From Pyrinomonadaceae bacterium (GTDB taxonomy: Bacteria; Acidobacteriota; Blastocatellia; Pyrinomonadales; Pyrinomonadaceae): a DNA stretch of 64,000 bases. Below the pieces are notes generated by a model. It had not been told where the DNA came from. It saw only the letters and a program-made list of their open reading frames with translations, and made no database searches. Below are positions 16,916 through 26,769 of the stretch, one piece after another (the stretch's first letter is position 1; the number at the start of each line of letters is the position of its first letter). The DNA lies in contig JACMJZ010000013.1 of assembly GCA_014380365.1 (NCBI GenBank), forward strand, positions 124,001-188,000. Reading direction: 5' to 3'. Made by a program: the position numbers and the translations under genes.

Positions 16916-19900
16916 TTAGAAGTTGAATTTCGCTGCTATCTGCACCTTGCGGGAGTCACCGTTGACGTTGCCGCCGACCAATCCGAAGTTCCCGCTCGAG
17001 CTAACCAAATTGGCGTCGGACGGGACGGCGAACGAGGGCGTATTGGTCGCGTTCTGAGCCTCCAGACGTAGTTCCAGGTTCATGCTCTCGTTGAACCGGA
17101 TGCGCTTCCCGAGAGTCAGGTCGAGCTTGAAGAGTCTGGGCCCGGTAAAGAAGTTGCGGCCGGTGCTGCCCAACTCACCCGCGGCGGGCGCAAAGAACAT
17201 CGTGCGTTGCTCCGGCCCGAAGATGAAGTTCCTCCCGCCGTCCAGGATGACCTGGCCCATATCCGGCGTGCAGCCGCTACAGCTCGCGGACGACTGGACA
17301 GCCTGCGAGACAGAGTTGATGCCCGAGTAGATCGTAAACGGGCGGCCCGAATACACGCGCACGATTCCCGCCAGCTCGAAGCCGCCGAGAAGGTGGTTAA
17401 CAACCGGGCCGGCATCACTCAGCCACCGGCGATCCTTCCCGAATGGCAACTCCGTTGTGAAGTAACCCTGCACGGCGTGGCGCCGGTCGAAGTCGGAGCG
17501 GGCGTAGTTGGCCTCGCGGTTGCGAATATCGTAGGGCGAATTCGACGCGGATTGCGCCGTGCCGCGGTTAGCCACCGCGAAGGCCGGGTCAAACGAACGG
17601 GTGTCTTCAGACTTCGACAGTGTGTAACTGACCTGGAAGCCGATGCCGCGGTTAAAGCGACGGGCAAGCTGCACCTCCAACCCGTTGTAGCGCGAGCGAT
17701 CATTGTTGTCTATGACGTTGATGGCGCCGGTGAACTGCGGGTACGGCTGGAAGAAGTACGGGCTGAAATTCTGGCCCGCGGCGTTCAGGTTGAGCTGGAA
17801 GTTGGGTGTCGTGCTGTTACCCGCCCGCGTGCCCTGGGCGATGAGAAACGCCGCCTGTGCCACGCTTCCGGCGTCAACCAGATTCGTGACGATTGTGCCA
17901 TTCGCCAGACGAACGTTGCCCGACGACTGGCCTATGAGGAACGCGGCGCCTGACTGCCCGGCTGAGAGGCGCGAGTCGCCAGCCATAAGACGGTTAATAA
18001 GAAAAGTAGGATCATTGACGATGGGGTCGGTGTTGGATGTGCGTTGTTGTAAACGCCGGAAGGCTTCGAGGAAGCCATTGTTAGTGATGTCTACCTGATT
18101 GGTATCGTAGCCGCCGAAGAGCTTGCGTCCTTGGCGCCCGATGTAGTTGACCTCCAGCACGCTGCCCCAACCGATTTCGCGCTGTACGCTAAAACCGTAC
18201 TGGTGAGTGCGCGGATAGCCGAGAGCCGGATCAACGACTGTCAGCGAGTTCACGGAGAAGGCCGGCGGCGTGCGAAACGCGAGCGGCGTTGTGTCGCTAG
18301 CCGAGAGCGCGGGTATACCGTTACGCAGGAGAGCGTTCGCGGTGCTGCCGAAAGTGGAACTGCTGGCAAGCAACGTAATGGCGCGCGTTAGCCCGGGTGC
18401 GCTCTGGAAGATGAACGACGAAAAAACGAACGTGTTTGTGCGGTCATAGGCGAGGCGATAGTTGCCGCGCACGGAGGTTTTGCCGTTGCCAAATGGATCC
18501 CACGCAACGCCCACAGTGGGCGCAAGCTGTTTCCACTGATCCTGGTAGAGCTTACCCTCTTCAAACTTGATCTGATTGGTTGGCGCTTCGCCGAAACGGA
18601 CCGGCGTTGCGGGACGGAGCATAATATTGTCCGCGCGCGGGCTGAGTCGCACCTCCCAACGGAGGCCGTAATCAATCGTCAGCCTGGGGGAGACCTTCCA
18701 GGTGTCCTGGCCGTAGAAGTCGTACTCCGGATACTCCGCAGTGTAGTTGAAGCGGGTGCCCGCCGGGCCGAAGGCTGAGTCATCCACGGCGACGAACGAC
18801 TGCTCGACGCGCCCGATGCGACCCAGGAAGTCGTTGATGTAGCTTTCGAGGGTGCCGCGGTCAGTCAGGTTAATTCCGGCGTTGCCCGTCGGCAGCGCGC
18901 GTGTGCCGAAGGCGGTCGGCACCGCATTGTTAGCGGTTCCGAGTCTGACCGTCGGAACCGTCAGCAAGCCGGCGACCGAAGTACGGTCGTCAAGGTGCTT
19001 TTGCAGGCGCAGGTTCGTGCCAAACTTCAGCGTGTGGGAGCCGCGCTGGTGCGAAAGATTGTCCACCAGCTGCCAGGTAGTGATGCGGCGCGCGTTATTA
19101 AGCGTCGCCTCGCGGTTGAGCGGGTCGGTCGGAATATTCAGGATCACCGGCGAGTTTGTGCTCGCGTTCGGGTCCGGGTTGAGGAAGCCGAAAGTGAAAC
19201 GGTTGAAGCCAACGACCAGCTCGTTCACGGTCCTTGGCGTGAGCGTCGCGCGGTAGTTCACCGCAAGATTGCGCGGCGACCGAGTGGTGTCCACATAGCA
19301 AGGCGCGTCGGGGAAACGCTGCAGGCCGCCGTTCACGTTGTCGCAGAGGGTGGTTTGCTCTCCGCGCGAGTAACGGCCGAAGATCGAATGCCGCTCGTTG
19401 AAGTTGTGGTCAATCTTCATGGTGTAGTCGTACTGTCGCTCGGTCTGCGGGGCGACGAAGCTGAAGCCGGCGGTGTTAAGTCCGTCGCCGAGTGTGAAGT
19501 TGTTCGGCAGCGGTGTGAGCGCGATCAGCCCATTAGTCGTCGGGTCAGGCGTGAGCGGGATGCTCGGGTTACCGACGAGGTTAAAGCTGGCGATGCAGTT
19601 GGTTGTGACAGCGCCTGAACATGCCGGGAAGAAAGGGTTGCCATTGGCGTCGATCACCCGCGTGGCCGTCCCCGTGGTATTGGCATTTGCGTTCGCGCGT
19701 CCGACGGCGTATCTGAAAATGCCGGCCCGCGCCTGCTGTGTGTAGACCGTGCGATTGACGAAGAAAGCCTGGGTCGTGCGGAGCAGCTGCAGGTTAGTGA
19801 AGAAAAACGTCTTGTTCTTCCCGTTGTAAATGGAATCCCCGCCCTCGCCGAAACGCGGGAGGTAGAGGGGGCCGCCTAAGGAGCCGCCAAAGATATGCTG

Positions 19901-20773
19901 GACAAACTGCGGCTTGTCGGTCGGGACGCGCTCACCGTTGACGAGGCGCGTGTTAATCGTGTTCTGGTACTCGTTCGCGTGAAAGCGTGGCGTCTGGTAA
20001 AACTCGAAAAGATTACCGTGAAACTCGTTCGTACCGGACTTCGTCACGAGCGTCACCTGCGCGCCCGAAGAGCGCCCATTGTCGGCAGTGAAGTTGCCGG
20101 TAATCACCTGAAACTGCGTGATCGAGTCGGGGTTGGGACGGATGGGCGTGAAATTTGAGCCGCCCGCGCTGCTCTCATTGATATCAATGCCATCGAGCGT
20201 GAAATTGAAGGCTCGGTCGCGCGCTCCGTGGACGTGGACGCCGCCACCGGTGTTTGCGTCCGGAGTCACACCCGGCTGGAACAGAATGAAGTTGAGCGGA
20301 TTGCGCCCGCGGGACCCGACGATAGGGAGCGCCACGAGCGGGCGCTCTTCTACCGTGTTGCCGAAGTTGCCTGAACTGCTGGTCTGTACCACCTCTGCCG
20401 CCGAGGTAACTTGTACGACCTCTGAAATGGTGCCAACTTCAAGCGCCACGTTGACGGTTGTCGGCTGGTTGACGTTAGCCGCATTCCCCGTAGAAATGAA
20501 TTTCTTGAAGCCCTGTTTTTCGACGGTGACAGAATAGCTGCCAACCTGTATCGAATCGAAGGTGTAGTCTCCGCTGTCCGTTGTTTCTGTCGTCAGCGTT
20601 CCTTGAGTAGCCTCGTTGGTGAGTGTGACGGCCGCGCCAGGGACCGCTGCGCCTTGTGCATCCGTAACCGTACCCGTCACGCGCGAGGCCGTGCCCTGAC
20701 CGAACGCAACTGAACCAGCCGCCAGCAGTACCAGAATCGAAAGCAAAAGTTTGGGGGAGATGCTTTTTCGCAT
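16916..20773 (-). CDS. TonB-dependent receptor with carboxypeptidase regulatory-like domain (Oar-like)
   Basis: 1285 residues; GAAGGAG lies about 10 nt before the ATG. Signal peptide 1-25, CarboxypepD_reg domain (GTVTDAQGAAVPGAAVTLT, about 34-110), plug (LDGIDINESSAGG, NGRSSGAQVTLVTKSGTNEF, about 115-245) and a large barrel ending VQIAAKFNF. It is a paralogue of the receptor at 13029, 290 nt upstream of it on the same strand; the spacer shows only a leader. Its own upstream region holds a promoter that closely resembles the one before the amino-sugar kinase gene at 33445, which ties it to the cell-wall salvage region. Confidence 0.92.
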   Translation of the reverse strand: MRKSISPKLLLSILVLLAAGSVAFGQGTASRVTGTVTDAQGAAVPGAAVTLTNEATQGTLTTETTDSGDYTFDSIQVGSYSVTVEKQGFKKFISTGNAANVNQPTTVNVALEVGTISEVVQVTSAAEVVQTSSSGNFGNTVEERPLVALPIVGSRGRNPLNFILFQPGVTPDANTGGGVHVHGARDRAFNFTLDGIDINESSAGGSNFTPIRPNPDSITQFQVITGNFTADNGRSSGAQVTLVTKSGTNEFHGNLFEFYQTPRFHANEYQNTINTRLVNGERVPTDKPQFVQHIFGGSLGGPLYLPRFGEGGDSIYNGKNKTFFFTNLQLLRTTQAFFVNRTVYTQQARAGIFRYAVGRANANANTTGTATRVIDANGNPFFPACSGAVTTNCIASFNLVGNPSIPLTPDPTTNGLIALTPLPNNFTLGDGLNTAGFSFVAPQTERQYDYTMKIDHNFNERHSIFGRYSRGEQTTLCDNVNGGLQRFPDAPCYVDTTRSPRNLAVNYRATLTPRTVNELVVGFNRFTFGFLNPDPNASTNSPVILNIPTDPLNREATLNNARRITTWQLVDNLSHQRGSHTLKFGTNLRLQKHLDDRTSVAGLLTVPTVRLGTANNAVPTAFGTRALPTGNAGINLTDRGTLESYINDFLGRIGRVEQSFVAVDDSAFGPAGTRFNYTAEYPEYDFYGQDTWKVSPRLTIDYGLRWEVRLSPRADNIMLRPATPVRFGEAPTNQIKFEEGKLYQDQWKQLAPTVGVAWDPFGNGKTSVRGNYRLAYDRTNTFVFSSFIFQSAPGLTRAITLLASSSTFGSTANALLRNGIPALSASDTTPLAFRTPPAFSVNSLTVVDPALGYPRTHQYGFSVQREIGWGSVLEVNYIGRQGRKLFGGYDTNQVDITNNGFLEAFRRLQQRTSNTDPIVNDPTFLINRLMAGDSRLSAGQSGAAFLIGQSSGNVRLANGTIVTNLVDAGSVAQAAFLIAQGTRAGNSTTPNFQLNLNAAGQNFSPYFFQPYPQFTGAINVIDNNDRSRYNGLEVQLARRFNRGIGFQVSYTLSKSEDTRSFDPAFAVANRGTAQSASNSPYDIRNREANYARSDFDRRHAVQGYFTTELPFGKDRRWLSDAGPVVNHLLGGFELAGIVRVYSGRPFTIYSGINSVSQAVQSSASCSGCTPDMGQVILDGGRNFIFGPEQRTMFFAPAAGELGSTGRNFFTGPRLFKLDLTLGKRIRFNESMNLELRLEAQNATNTPSFAVPSDANLVSSSGNFGLVGGNVNGDSRKVQIAAKFNF

Positions 20774-20996
20774 TTTTCAAGACTCCTTCAACGAGCAAAG
20801 TGGGTTGCAGAAAAATAACAATTTGGGTTAGAGACCCGTTTGCGAGATCGCGCACGAATCTTTGGTGGCCAACGAGCACAAGATGGGGCTCACGCATGAC
20901 AGATGTCTCGGTCACACCGCGAGCTGATATTTCGCTTGATTAGAATTGGACGCTAAGAACCCATTAGCATCCCGGATGACTGCCGATTCGGCGCCC

Positions 20997-21050
20997 ATTA
21001 TACGTGGTTCGCCAAATAAGGAAAACTAAAGATTCTTATTGTTAGGATAA
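20997..21050 (-). promoter_or_regulatory. Promoter and LysR-type operator upstream of the TonB-dependent receptors
   Basis: On the minus strand TATAAT (21002-20997) is preceded by a poor -35 region (TTTTCC) and, just upstream, by the interrupted palindrome TTATC-N5-AATAA (21050-21036), which contains a T-N11-A core. A weak -35 with an activator site beside it is usual for LysR-activated promoters. The same layout with similar bases occurs at 33494-33548. The implied leader to the ATG at 20773 is over 200 nt; the rest of this 319-nt gap shows nothing else. Confidence 0.55.
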
Positions 21051-21092
21051 GGGCTGCTAATGTCACTGGCTTTCAGGACATAGCCCCTTCCG

Positions 21093-21809
21093 TTAATTGC
21101 CAGTGGCCGTGGCCGGCGTCAGATAGGCGTCATAGACTCCATCCAAAAAAGCCCAGAGCGCTTTAGCTGACTCGCGCGCACTAGCGATTGCCCTATTCTT
21201 TTCATCCGAGGTTTGACACTCTTCAGTGAGGATGTTCCGCTCGACTTGTTGGTGCAGAACGTCAATGCTCTCGTGAACGCGGAAGAACGAAACCGCATGC
21301 TCCTCATCGATCCCGTAGAAACTCTTCAATCCTTCACGCTTTGTCTTCGCCACTTCCGGAATCTGAGACTCGTAACCCAGGAGCGCCGCCAGGCCTTCAC
21401 GAAAATCAGTCGACTGCGTTAGCGATTTCAAACTCGCCACGGAAGCTTTGGTCGACGCGAGCAGTTCGGCATTCTGAACATCCTCGCGCGCGACACCCAG
21501 ACTCTCAGCGAACCGCAGCCAAAGTTCCGGATGGTTCTCTGCGCCGCGTTCCTCGTCAATCAAGTTCTCCAAAAGTATTTGACGCGTCTCGAGATCTTCA
21601 CAACGGGAATGCACCGCGCTGACATAAGTGGGAAACGCGCGAACGTGGGCGTAATACTGTTTCGCATATTCCGCAAGGACCGACTTGCTCAACTTGCCTT
21701 CGCTCCATGCCTGATAGAAAGGATGCTTCAGCATCGAATATTCCATTACCGCATCAAGTAAGCTGATTTCAAATTGTGAGCTGGCCGAGTGGTCGTTCGC
21801 GTTTGCCAT
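21093..21809 (-). CDS. CADD-like (PqqC/TenA fold) protein, possible p-aminobenzoate synthase
   Basis: 238 residues, GGAGG 7 nt before the ATG. It resembles chlamydial CADD throughout: KHPFYQAW, YYAHVRAFPTYVSAVHSRC, ENLIDEERG and GYESQIP. Residues said to be needed in Chlamydia trachomatis CADD for self-sacrificing p-aminobenzoate formation (Y27, Y141, K152) align, by my memory of that sequence, with Y32, Y146 and K157 here. Likely metal ligands E86, H93 and HESIDVLH are present. It would act in the cytoplasm in folate synthesis. It is the last gene of the minus-strand run that includes the D-aminoacylase, without an evident pathway link to it. Confidence 0.8.
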   Translation of the reverse strand: MANANDHSASSQFEISLLDAVMEYSMLKHPFYQAWSEGKLSKSVLAEYAKQYYAHVRAFPTYVSAVHSRCEDLETRQILLENLIDEERGAENHPELWLRFAESLGVAREDVQNAELLASTKASVASLKSLTQSTDFREGLAALLGYESQIPEVAKTKREGLKSFYGIDEEHAVSFFRVHESIDVLHQQVERNILTEECQTSDEKNRAIASARESAKALWAFLDGVYDAYLTPATATGN

Positions 21810-21908
21810 GAATATCCTCCGGTTGTTAAAGGCTCTTATTTTTCTGGGCGCGCAATTATAGCCGCTAAATAATATCTGTGACTACATGAACTTCTAGCAG
21901 GTGTGCGG

Positions 21909-23561
21909 CTAGGCTGCCTTTGCGTCTACGCCTGAAGTTTTTCGAGGAGGCAAACCTGCGCTGGCGGCGGGGCCTCGCAGACCTGCGCCGGGTCGCAGAC
22001 CTGTCATGCTACCGCCGGCAAAAACCACACCACCATTAACAATTACATGGTCGATTCCGGTCGGAAATTGGTGCGGCGCCACGAAAGTCGCTTGATCACT
22101 AATCGTATTTTCGTCGAAGATCACGAGATCGGCGGCGAAGCCTTCGCGCACCAACCCGCGATCGCGCAACCCAAATGTCTGCGCGGGCAGGGACGTCATC
22201 TTTCGAATCGCATCTTCCAGCGAAATCAACTTCAACTCGCGCACGTAACGGCCGAGCACTCGAGCGTTGTTACCGTAACCACGCGGATGTGGAACGCTCT
22301 CATCGATCCGCCGCACGCCACTGTCCGAAGCAATCATGGTAAAGGGCTCACGCATGATGCGTTGCACATCGTCCTCGCCCATGCTGTGGTATATCATGCC
22401 GGCGCCGCCCGCTTCGTACATTGCCAGTATCTGCTCGATTTGGTTCTTGACGTCTTTCTTGCCGCTGACCTGCTTCGTGATCTCGGCGATTGATTTACCG
22501 TTGAACGATTTGTCGGCTTCATGATAGGCCACCATGGCGTAGGAATAGTCTTTGAAGCCGCTGCGCCTGAGAGCGTCCTTCATGTCCTTCACCACCCGCT
22601 CACGAGTTGCCTTATCAGCCAGACGCTTCTTCGCTTCGTCAAATCCGCCCGCTAGCACCCAGGTAGGTAGACGCGAATCCAACGATGTGGAGCTCGCCGT
22701 ATACGCATACTGATCGACTGTGACCAACAAACCGCGCGCCCGAGCCTCGCGCACCAGCCCCAGGGTTGCGGAACTCTGACCCCATAATTTCTTGCTGCTA
22801 ATCTTGAAATGCGAAATCTCGACCGGCAGTCCGGCCCGCTCTCCAATCTGAATGCTCTCGCGAATTGCATCCTCGACCTGCGCACCTTCGTTGCGCATGT
22901 GAGTGGCATAGAGACCGCCATGGCGCGCGGCGATTTTGGCGAGGCTGACTATCTCATCTGTCTTTGCGAAAGTGCCGGGAACATAAATCAGCCCGGTGGA
23001 AAGGCCAACTGCACCGTCAGTCATCGCCTGGTCGACGATCGTCTCCATCTCTTTCAGTTCATCTGCGGTGGGCGCACGATCATCCGACTTCATGACTCTC
23101 CGCCGCACTGAGCCATGGCCTATCAGCGTCGCCACGTTCACCGATATCGGCTTGGCTTTCACCCGTCCGAGAAACTCCGCCACGTCGGTTGTTGACGTGC
23201 CGCAGTTTCCGGTTACCAGGGTAGTGACGCCCATGCGAATAAAATTCTCAGCGGCTGGCTGACTGAATAGTGATTCCACGTGAGTGTGCACGTCGATAAA
23301 ACCTGGCGCCAGGATGCGGTTCGCCGCATCGATCCTGGTCTTGGCCTCGGCGGCGCCTATCTTTCCGATCCCCGCTATGCGACCATTCCTAATCCCAACG
23401 TCAGCGCGAAACCATGGATTGCCGGTGCCATCAATTACGCGAGCGTTTGTGATGACCAAGTCGTAGGAACTGTTAGGAGATTCCGCGGTGACATTGCGGA
23501 GACCTGTGACGGCGCACGTCAAAGTCAACAACGCCACGGCAAATGCTATGAGTTTGAACAT
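21909..23561 (-). CDS. N-acyl-D-amino-acid deacylase (D-aminoacylase), secreted
   Basis: 550 residues. Signal peptide about 1-26, then an amidohydrolase domain: NARVIDGTGNPWFRADVGI, GFIDVHTHVE (metal-binding HxH), VTTLVTGNCGTS, GLIYVPG, YATHMRNEG and ISHFKIS, with SDSG and PHPRGYG late in the protein, as in D-aminoacylases. These enzymes free D-amino acids from N-acyl forms; D-amino acids in cell-wall peptides make it a reasonable member of this region. The last 35 residues are Gly/Ala/Pro-rich and coded by imperfect GCGCAGGTCTGCGA repeats, so the natural C-terminus may have been extended. Confidence 0.87.
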   Translation of the reverse strand: MFKLIAFAVALLTLTCAVTGLRNVTAESPNSSYDLVITNARVIDGTGNPWFRADVGIRNGRIAGIGKIGAAEAKTRIDAANRILAPGFIDVHTHVESLFSQPAAENFIRMGVTTLVTGNCGTSTTDVAEFLGRVKAKPISVNVATLIGHGSVRRRVMKSDDRAPTADELKEMETIVDQAMTDGAVGLSTGLIYVPGTFAKTDEIVSLAKIAARHGGLYATHMRNEGAQVEDAIRESIQIGERAGLPVEISHFKISSKKLWGQSSATLGLVREARARGLLVTVDQYAYTASSTSLDSRLPTWVLAGGFDEAKKRLADKATRERVVKDMKDALRRSGFKDYSYAMVAYHEADKSFNGKSIAEITKQVSGKKDVKNQIEQILAMYEAGGAGMIYHSMGEDDVQRIMREPFTMIASDSGVRRIDESVPHPRGYGNNARVLGRYVRELKLISLEDAIRKMTSLPAQTFGLRDRGLVREGFAADLVIFDENTISDQATFVAPHQFPTGIDHVIVNGGVVFAGGSMTGLRPGAGLRGPAASAGLPPRKTSGVDAKAA

Positions 23562-23603
23562 AAGGAGCGGTCACGGCCGGGTCGTGTCCTGGTCTGAATT
23601 AAT

Positions 23604-23699
23604 CTCTGTGCGTACTCTGTGATCTCTGTGTCTCTGTGGTGAATCTTCCTTACCGATTGCCCACCACGGAGACACAGAGAACACGGAGGTTACACAGAG
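23604..23699. repeat. Inverted repeat of 'CTCTGTG' units
   Basis: CTCTGTGNNTACTCTGTGATC-type units on the left (23604-23641) are mirrored by CACGGAGACACAGAG-type units on the right (23661-23699). It fills the gap between two same-strand genes, so it may end or attenuate transcription. Confidence 0.65.
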
Positions 23700-23754
23700 A
23701 AAACTGAAACTAGGACACTACCCACGACCGTATTACTGGAATCCTGTCGTCAGT

Positions 23755-26259
23755 CTAATTGTAAATTAGCGCCTTCGCGCGGATGCGCCGAAACTCGTCG
23801 AGCTTCGCCGACCATGAGCGAACAATCTCTTCGGGCGCACTCCCGCGTTTCACTCGTTCCAACGTGTCGGCATTCACCAGCAAGCGTAGGTAGCTGTCAA
23901 CCTTCCACTCCGACGGATATAACTTACGCAGCGCGACGGCGATCTCGATGCCGTTCAGCAGAGGTCGGAATCTCGCACGGTCGGTAATGATCATATTTAT
24001 GCCGCCACTCGCTTCGCCCTTAAACACCGAACTGGTCGGCGTAAAGCGAATGGGCACGAAACGAACGCCGGCAATCCTTCTGCCGTTTAAGTAAGCGGCT
24101 AACTGCTGCCCGTCTATCCAGGGTGCGCCGACAACTTCGAATGGCGTGTCGGTGCCGCGACCGACCGAAACATTCGTCGTCTCCAGCAAGCCGACGCCCG
24201 GGTACAGTGTGGCCTCCGTCAAGCTGCGCATGTTCGGTGACGGGTTCACCCAGGTAAGGTTGGTTTCGTCCAGCCACATCGCGCGCTGCCAGCCATCCAT
24301 CTTGATCACGCGCAGGTCGCAACCAATCTTTCGCTCTTGATTGAATAGCTGGCCCAACTCCCCGATTGTCATTCCATGCCGCACCGGGATTGGGTGATAC
24401 GCAGTGAACGATGGCTTGTCTGCATCGCCCACCGGACCATCCACCGCGACGCCGTTAATCGGATTAGGTCGATCAAGAACGAAGACGGGCTTGCCGGCCT
24501 TCGCGGCCTCTTCCATAACGTTGCCCAGGGTTGAGATATAAGTATAAAAGCGCGTGCCGATGTCTTGAATGTCAAATACGAGAGCATCGAGATGCTTTAG
24601 TTGTTCGGCCTTGGGCCGGCGCGTTTCACCATAAAGGGAATAAATCGGCAGGCCGGTCTGCTCGTCCTTTGAATCGGAAATCTTTTCGTCAGCCAAACCG
24701 CGAATCCCATGCTCAGGTGAAAAAAGCGCTGTGAGTTTCACGCCCGGCGCTTTGTTAAGCACATCGATAGTCGCGCGACCAACACGATTACGCCCCGTGT
24801 GGTTGGTAACCAATCCCACGCGCATTCCCGACAGTTGTTTGAAGCCGTCGCGTTCGAGCACGTCAATGCCGTTTAAGACCTGGCCGTCGAACGACTGCGC
24901 TGAACTAAACTCCGCCTGGTTCTTAACCAGTTGCGCGTAATAGTTGGCGTGTCCTGCGCGCGCACGCGAGACTACATCCGGATCGGTTATCGATCCTGCT
25001 GCGATGGAAGCGACGCGCCCGCGCAGCGGGCCGACGTCGCCCTTGCCGTCGGGATGCACACGATTACTGAGGAAGATAACGAACATTCTGCTCGCCGGAT
25101 CGATCCACATGGACGTGCCGGTGAAACCCGTGTGACCGAAAGAGCCGAGCGGAAAAAGCTCTCCCCGATTCGTCGAGAAGCTCGTGTTGATGTCCCAACC
25201 AAGGCCTCGCGTCCATCCGCTATCGTTAACCAGACGCGGGCGAGTCATCTCTGCCACCGTCAGCGGACTCAGGAGGCGACGCCCGCGATAGGCTCCGTTA
25301 TTTAAAATCATTTGCGCGTAGATCGCGAGATCGTTTGCGGTCGAGAACAGTCCAGCGTGACCGGCAACGCCCGCCATTCGATAGGAGGTTGGATCGTGCA
25401 CGTCACCGCGCAGCCACTTGTCGGCATCCGCTCCGGCATTCTCGGGTGTATCTCCGAGATAAGTCATTTGGCCGCGTCGCTTTTCGGTGGGGGCAATGCG
25501 CGAGCGCTGCCCGACGCTTGGCCGAAAATGCGTGTCGCGCATACCAAGTGGGGAAAAAATATTTCGCCAGGCAAACTCGTCGAGCGAAAGGCCGCTCGCA
25601 CGACGAACAACTTCGCCGAGAGCGATGAAGCCAATATCGCTGTAAACAAATCTGGCGCCCGGAGGACTGCGCAAGGGCTCGCGAATCAATCGCTTCATTG
25701 CCTCGTCGTAGCCGGTCCAGCGTTCGCGCAGATCGAAGTCCGGAGCGTAGCCGGCACGATGCGTCAGCAGCAGCTCAATCGTTATCCGTTCCCTTCCCTC
25801 GCCTTTGATCTCCGGTATGTAACTCGAGAGCGGATCGTTCAATCGCACTTTTCCGCGCTCGACCAACATCATTATGCTGGTGGCCGTCGCCACAACTTTC
25901 GTGAGACTCGCCACGTCGAAAAGCGTTTCTGTGGTCATCGGTTCCCGCCCCGGCTCAACCGCGCGCGCTCCATAGGCCTTTCGCCAGACAACCCCACCAT
26001 TTCGCGCGACCAGAACTACAGCGCCCGGCAAACGTTTTTGGGTAATCTCTCGCTCAACTTCCGCGTCGATCGCCTGGAGTTTCTGGATTGAAACGCCGGA
26101 AGCTGCAGTTTCGCGAGGTTGTTTAGTTGGAAACGCAGTACCAGGAAGCGCCAACGAAAGGAGTACGACAGCGGCGAGATATCTGCCAGAGTTGATCAAT
26201 TGGAGCCCGAAGGGGATCGAAAATAAGATGTTCAAGTCGGAGATTCTAAAGGACGGCAT
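23755..26259 (-). CDS. Fusion of a beta-lactamase-family serine hydrolase and exo-N-acetylmuramidase NamZ (DUF1343, GH171)
   Basis: 834 residues from ATG 26259; a TTG at 26316 would overlap the upstream gene. A hydrophobic export signal lies at about 20-45. Residues about 60-440 are a class C beta-lactamase/AmpH-like domain with S118-L-T-K121, Y206-S-D and HTGFTGTS. Residues about 460-834 are DUF1343/NamZ: VGLVTNHTGRN, FSPEHGIRG (with the conserved Glu), DALVFDIQDIGTRFYTY, RPNPI and the SPNM motif. NamZ releases MurNAc from non-reducing ends of peptidoglycan; in Bacillus subtilis the two activities are coded by neighbouring genes (ybbE and namZ/ybbC), next to nagZ. Here they are one exported protein, with nagZ just upstream. 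Confidence 0.9.
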   Translation of the reverse strand: MPSFRISDLNILFSIPFGLQLINSGRYLAAVVLLSLALPGTAFPTKQPRETAASGVSIQKLQAIDAEVEREITQKRLPGAVVLVARNGGVVWRKAYGARAVEPGREPMTTETLFDVASLTKVVATATSIMMLVERGKVRLNDPLSSYIPEIKGEGRERITIELLLTHRAGYAPDFDLRERWTGYDEAMKRLIREPLRSPPGARFVYSDIGFIALGEVVRRASGLSLDEFAWRNIFSPLGMRDTHFRPSVGQRSRIAPTEKRRGQMTYLGDTPENAGADADKWLRGDVHDPTSYRMAGVAGHAGLFSTANDLAIYAQMILNNGAYRGRRLLSPLTVAEMTRPRLVNDSGWTRGLGWDINTSFSTNRGELFPLGSFGHTGFTGTSMWIDPASRMFVIFLSNRVHPDGKGDVGPLRGRVASIAAGSITDPDVVSRARAGHANYYAQLVKNQAEFSSAQSFDGQVLNGIDVLERDGFKQLSGMRVGLVTNHTGRNRVGRATIDVLNKAPGVKLTALFSPEHGIRGLADEKISDSKDEQTGLPIYSLYGETRRPKAEQLKHLDALVFDIQDIGTRFYTYISTLGNVMEEAAKAGKPVFVLDRPNPINGVAVDGPVGDADKPSFTAYHPIPVRHGMTIGELGQLFNQERKIGCDLRVIKMDGWQRAMWLDETNLTWVNPSPNMRSLTEATLYPGVGLLETTNVSVGRGTDTPFEVVGAPWIDGQQLAAYLNGRRIAGVRFVPIRFTPTSSVFKGEASGGINMIITDRARFRPLLNGIEIAVALRKLYPSEWKVDSYLRLLVNADTLERVKRGSAPEEIVRSWSAKLDEFRRIRAKALIYN

Positions 26260-26275
26260 GAAGACTACTTTGCCT

Positions 26276-26539
26276 TCAGCGTGATTTTCCGTTGCGCCCT
26301 TCTCGGATGATGTCAATCAGAGCATCAAGGCGACGGTCGGTGTGCGCCTGCGATTCAGATAACTGAGTTTGCGCATTCGCCAATTTAGCAAAACGTTCCT
26401 CATTCTTAATCTGGGCGTCGATCATTATGGTGATCTTGTCGTCCTGCTGTCGCATTTCGCGACGCGCACGCAGTCCAGCACGCACCAATAGCTTGGCGAT
26501 GCGCTCGAGCCGGTCAAGTCTTTCTTCAACCTTCTTCAT
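26276..26539 (-). CDS. Small coiled-coil protein
   Basis: 87 residues from ATG 26539 (a TTG at 26554 is also open). Nearly all helical: KKVEERLDRLERIAKLL then LANAQTQLSESQAHTDRRLD, with heptad-spaced Leu/Ile and high charge, so it probably forms a coiled coil. No signal peptide or known domain is seen. It lies between nagZ and the NamZ fusion on the same strand. Confidence 0.65.
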   Translation of the reverse strand: MKKVEERLDRLERIAKLLVRAGLRARREMRQQDDKITIMIDAQIKNEERFAKLANAQTQLSESQAHTDRRLDALIDIIREGRNGKSR

Positions 26540-26615
26540 AACCCGTGGACTCAAGATAGAACAACACGCGCTTCTTTGTCACCCTTTGCACCCTGAGGTC
26601 GCTGATGCAGTTTCC

Positions 26616-26706
26616 CTTTGCGACTCTTTGCGTCTCTTTGCGCGCTTTGCGGTTTCGCGTTCTGTTAACCGCAAAGATCGCCAGGAACGCGCCAAGGGCC
26701 GCAAGA
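26616..26706. repeat. Inverted repeat of 'CTTTGCG' units
   Basis: CTTTGCGACTCTTTGCG and GCGCGCTTTGCGGTT on the left face AACCGCAAAGATCGCC and GCGCCAAGGGCCGCAAG on the right around a short loop. Copies of the same family are at 34629-34719 and 51756-51857. Confidence 0.7.
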
Positions 26707-26769
26707 AAAACGGTTCATTCGGTAAACTGCACAAGCGCCCCGTACGAGCTCCCACGACTAAGGCTCTGA

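Noticed and set aside
17207-17953. 248-codon plus-strand frame and other long frames opposite the TonB-dependent receptors
   Set aside because: They are antisense shadows of strongly supported receptor genes, with Arg/Val-rich sequence and no domain.
23604-23699. Possible riboswitch or structured leader before the D-aminoacylase
   Set aside because: It is made of simple CTCTGTG repeats in inverted order, as in dispersed repeats, and matches no known riboswitch pattern.
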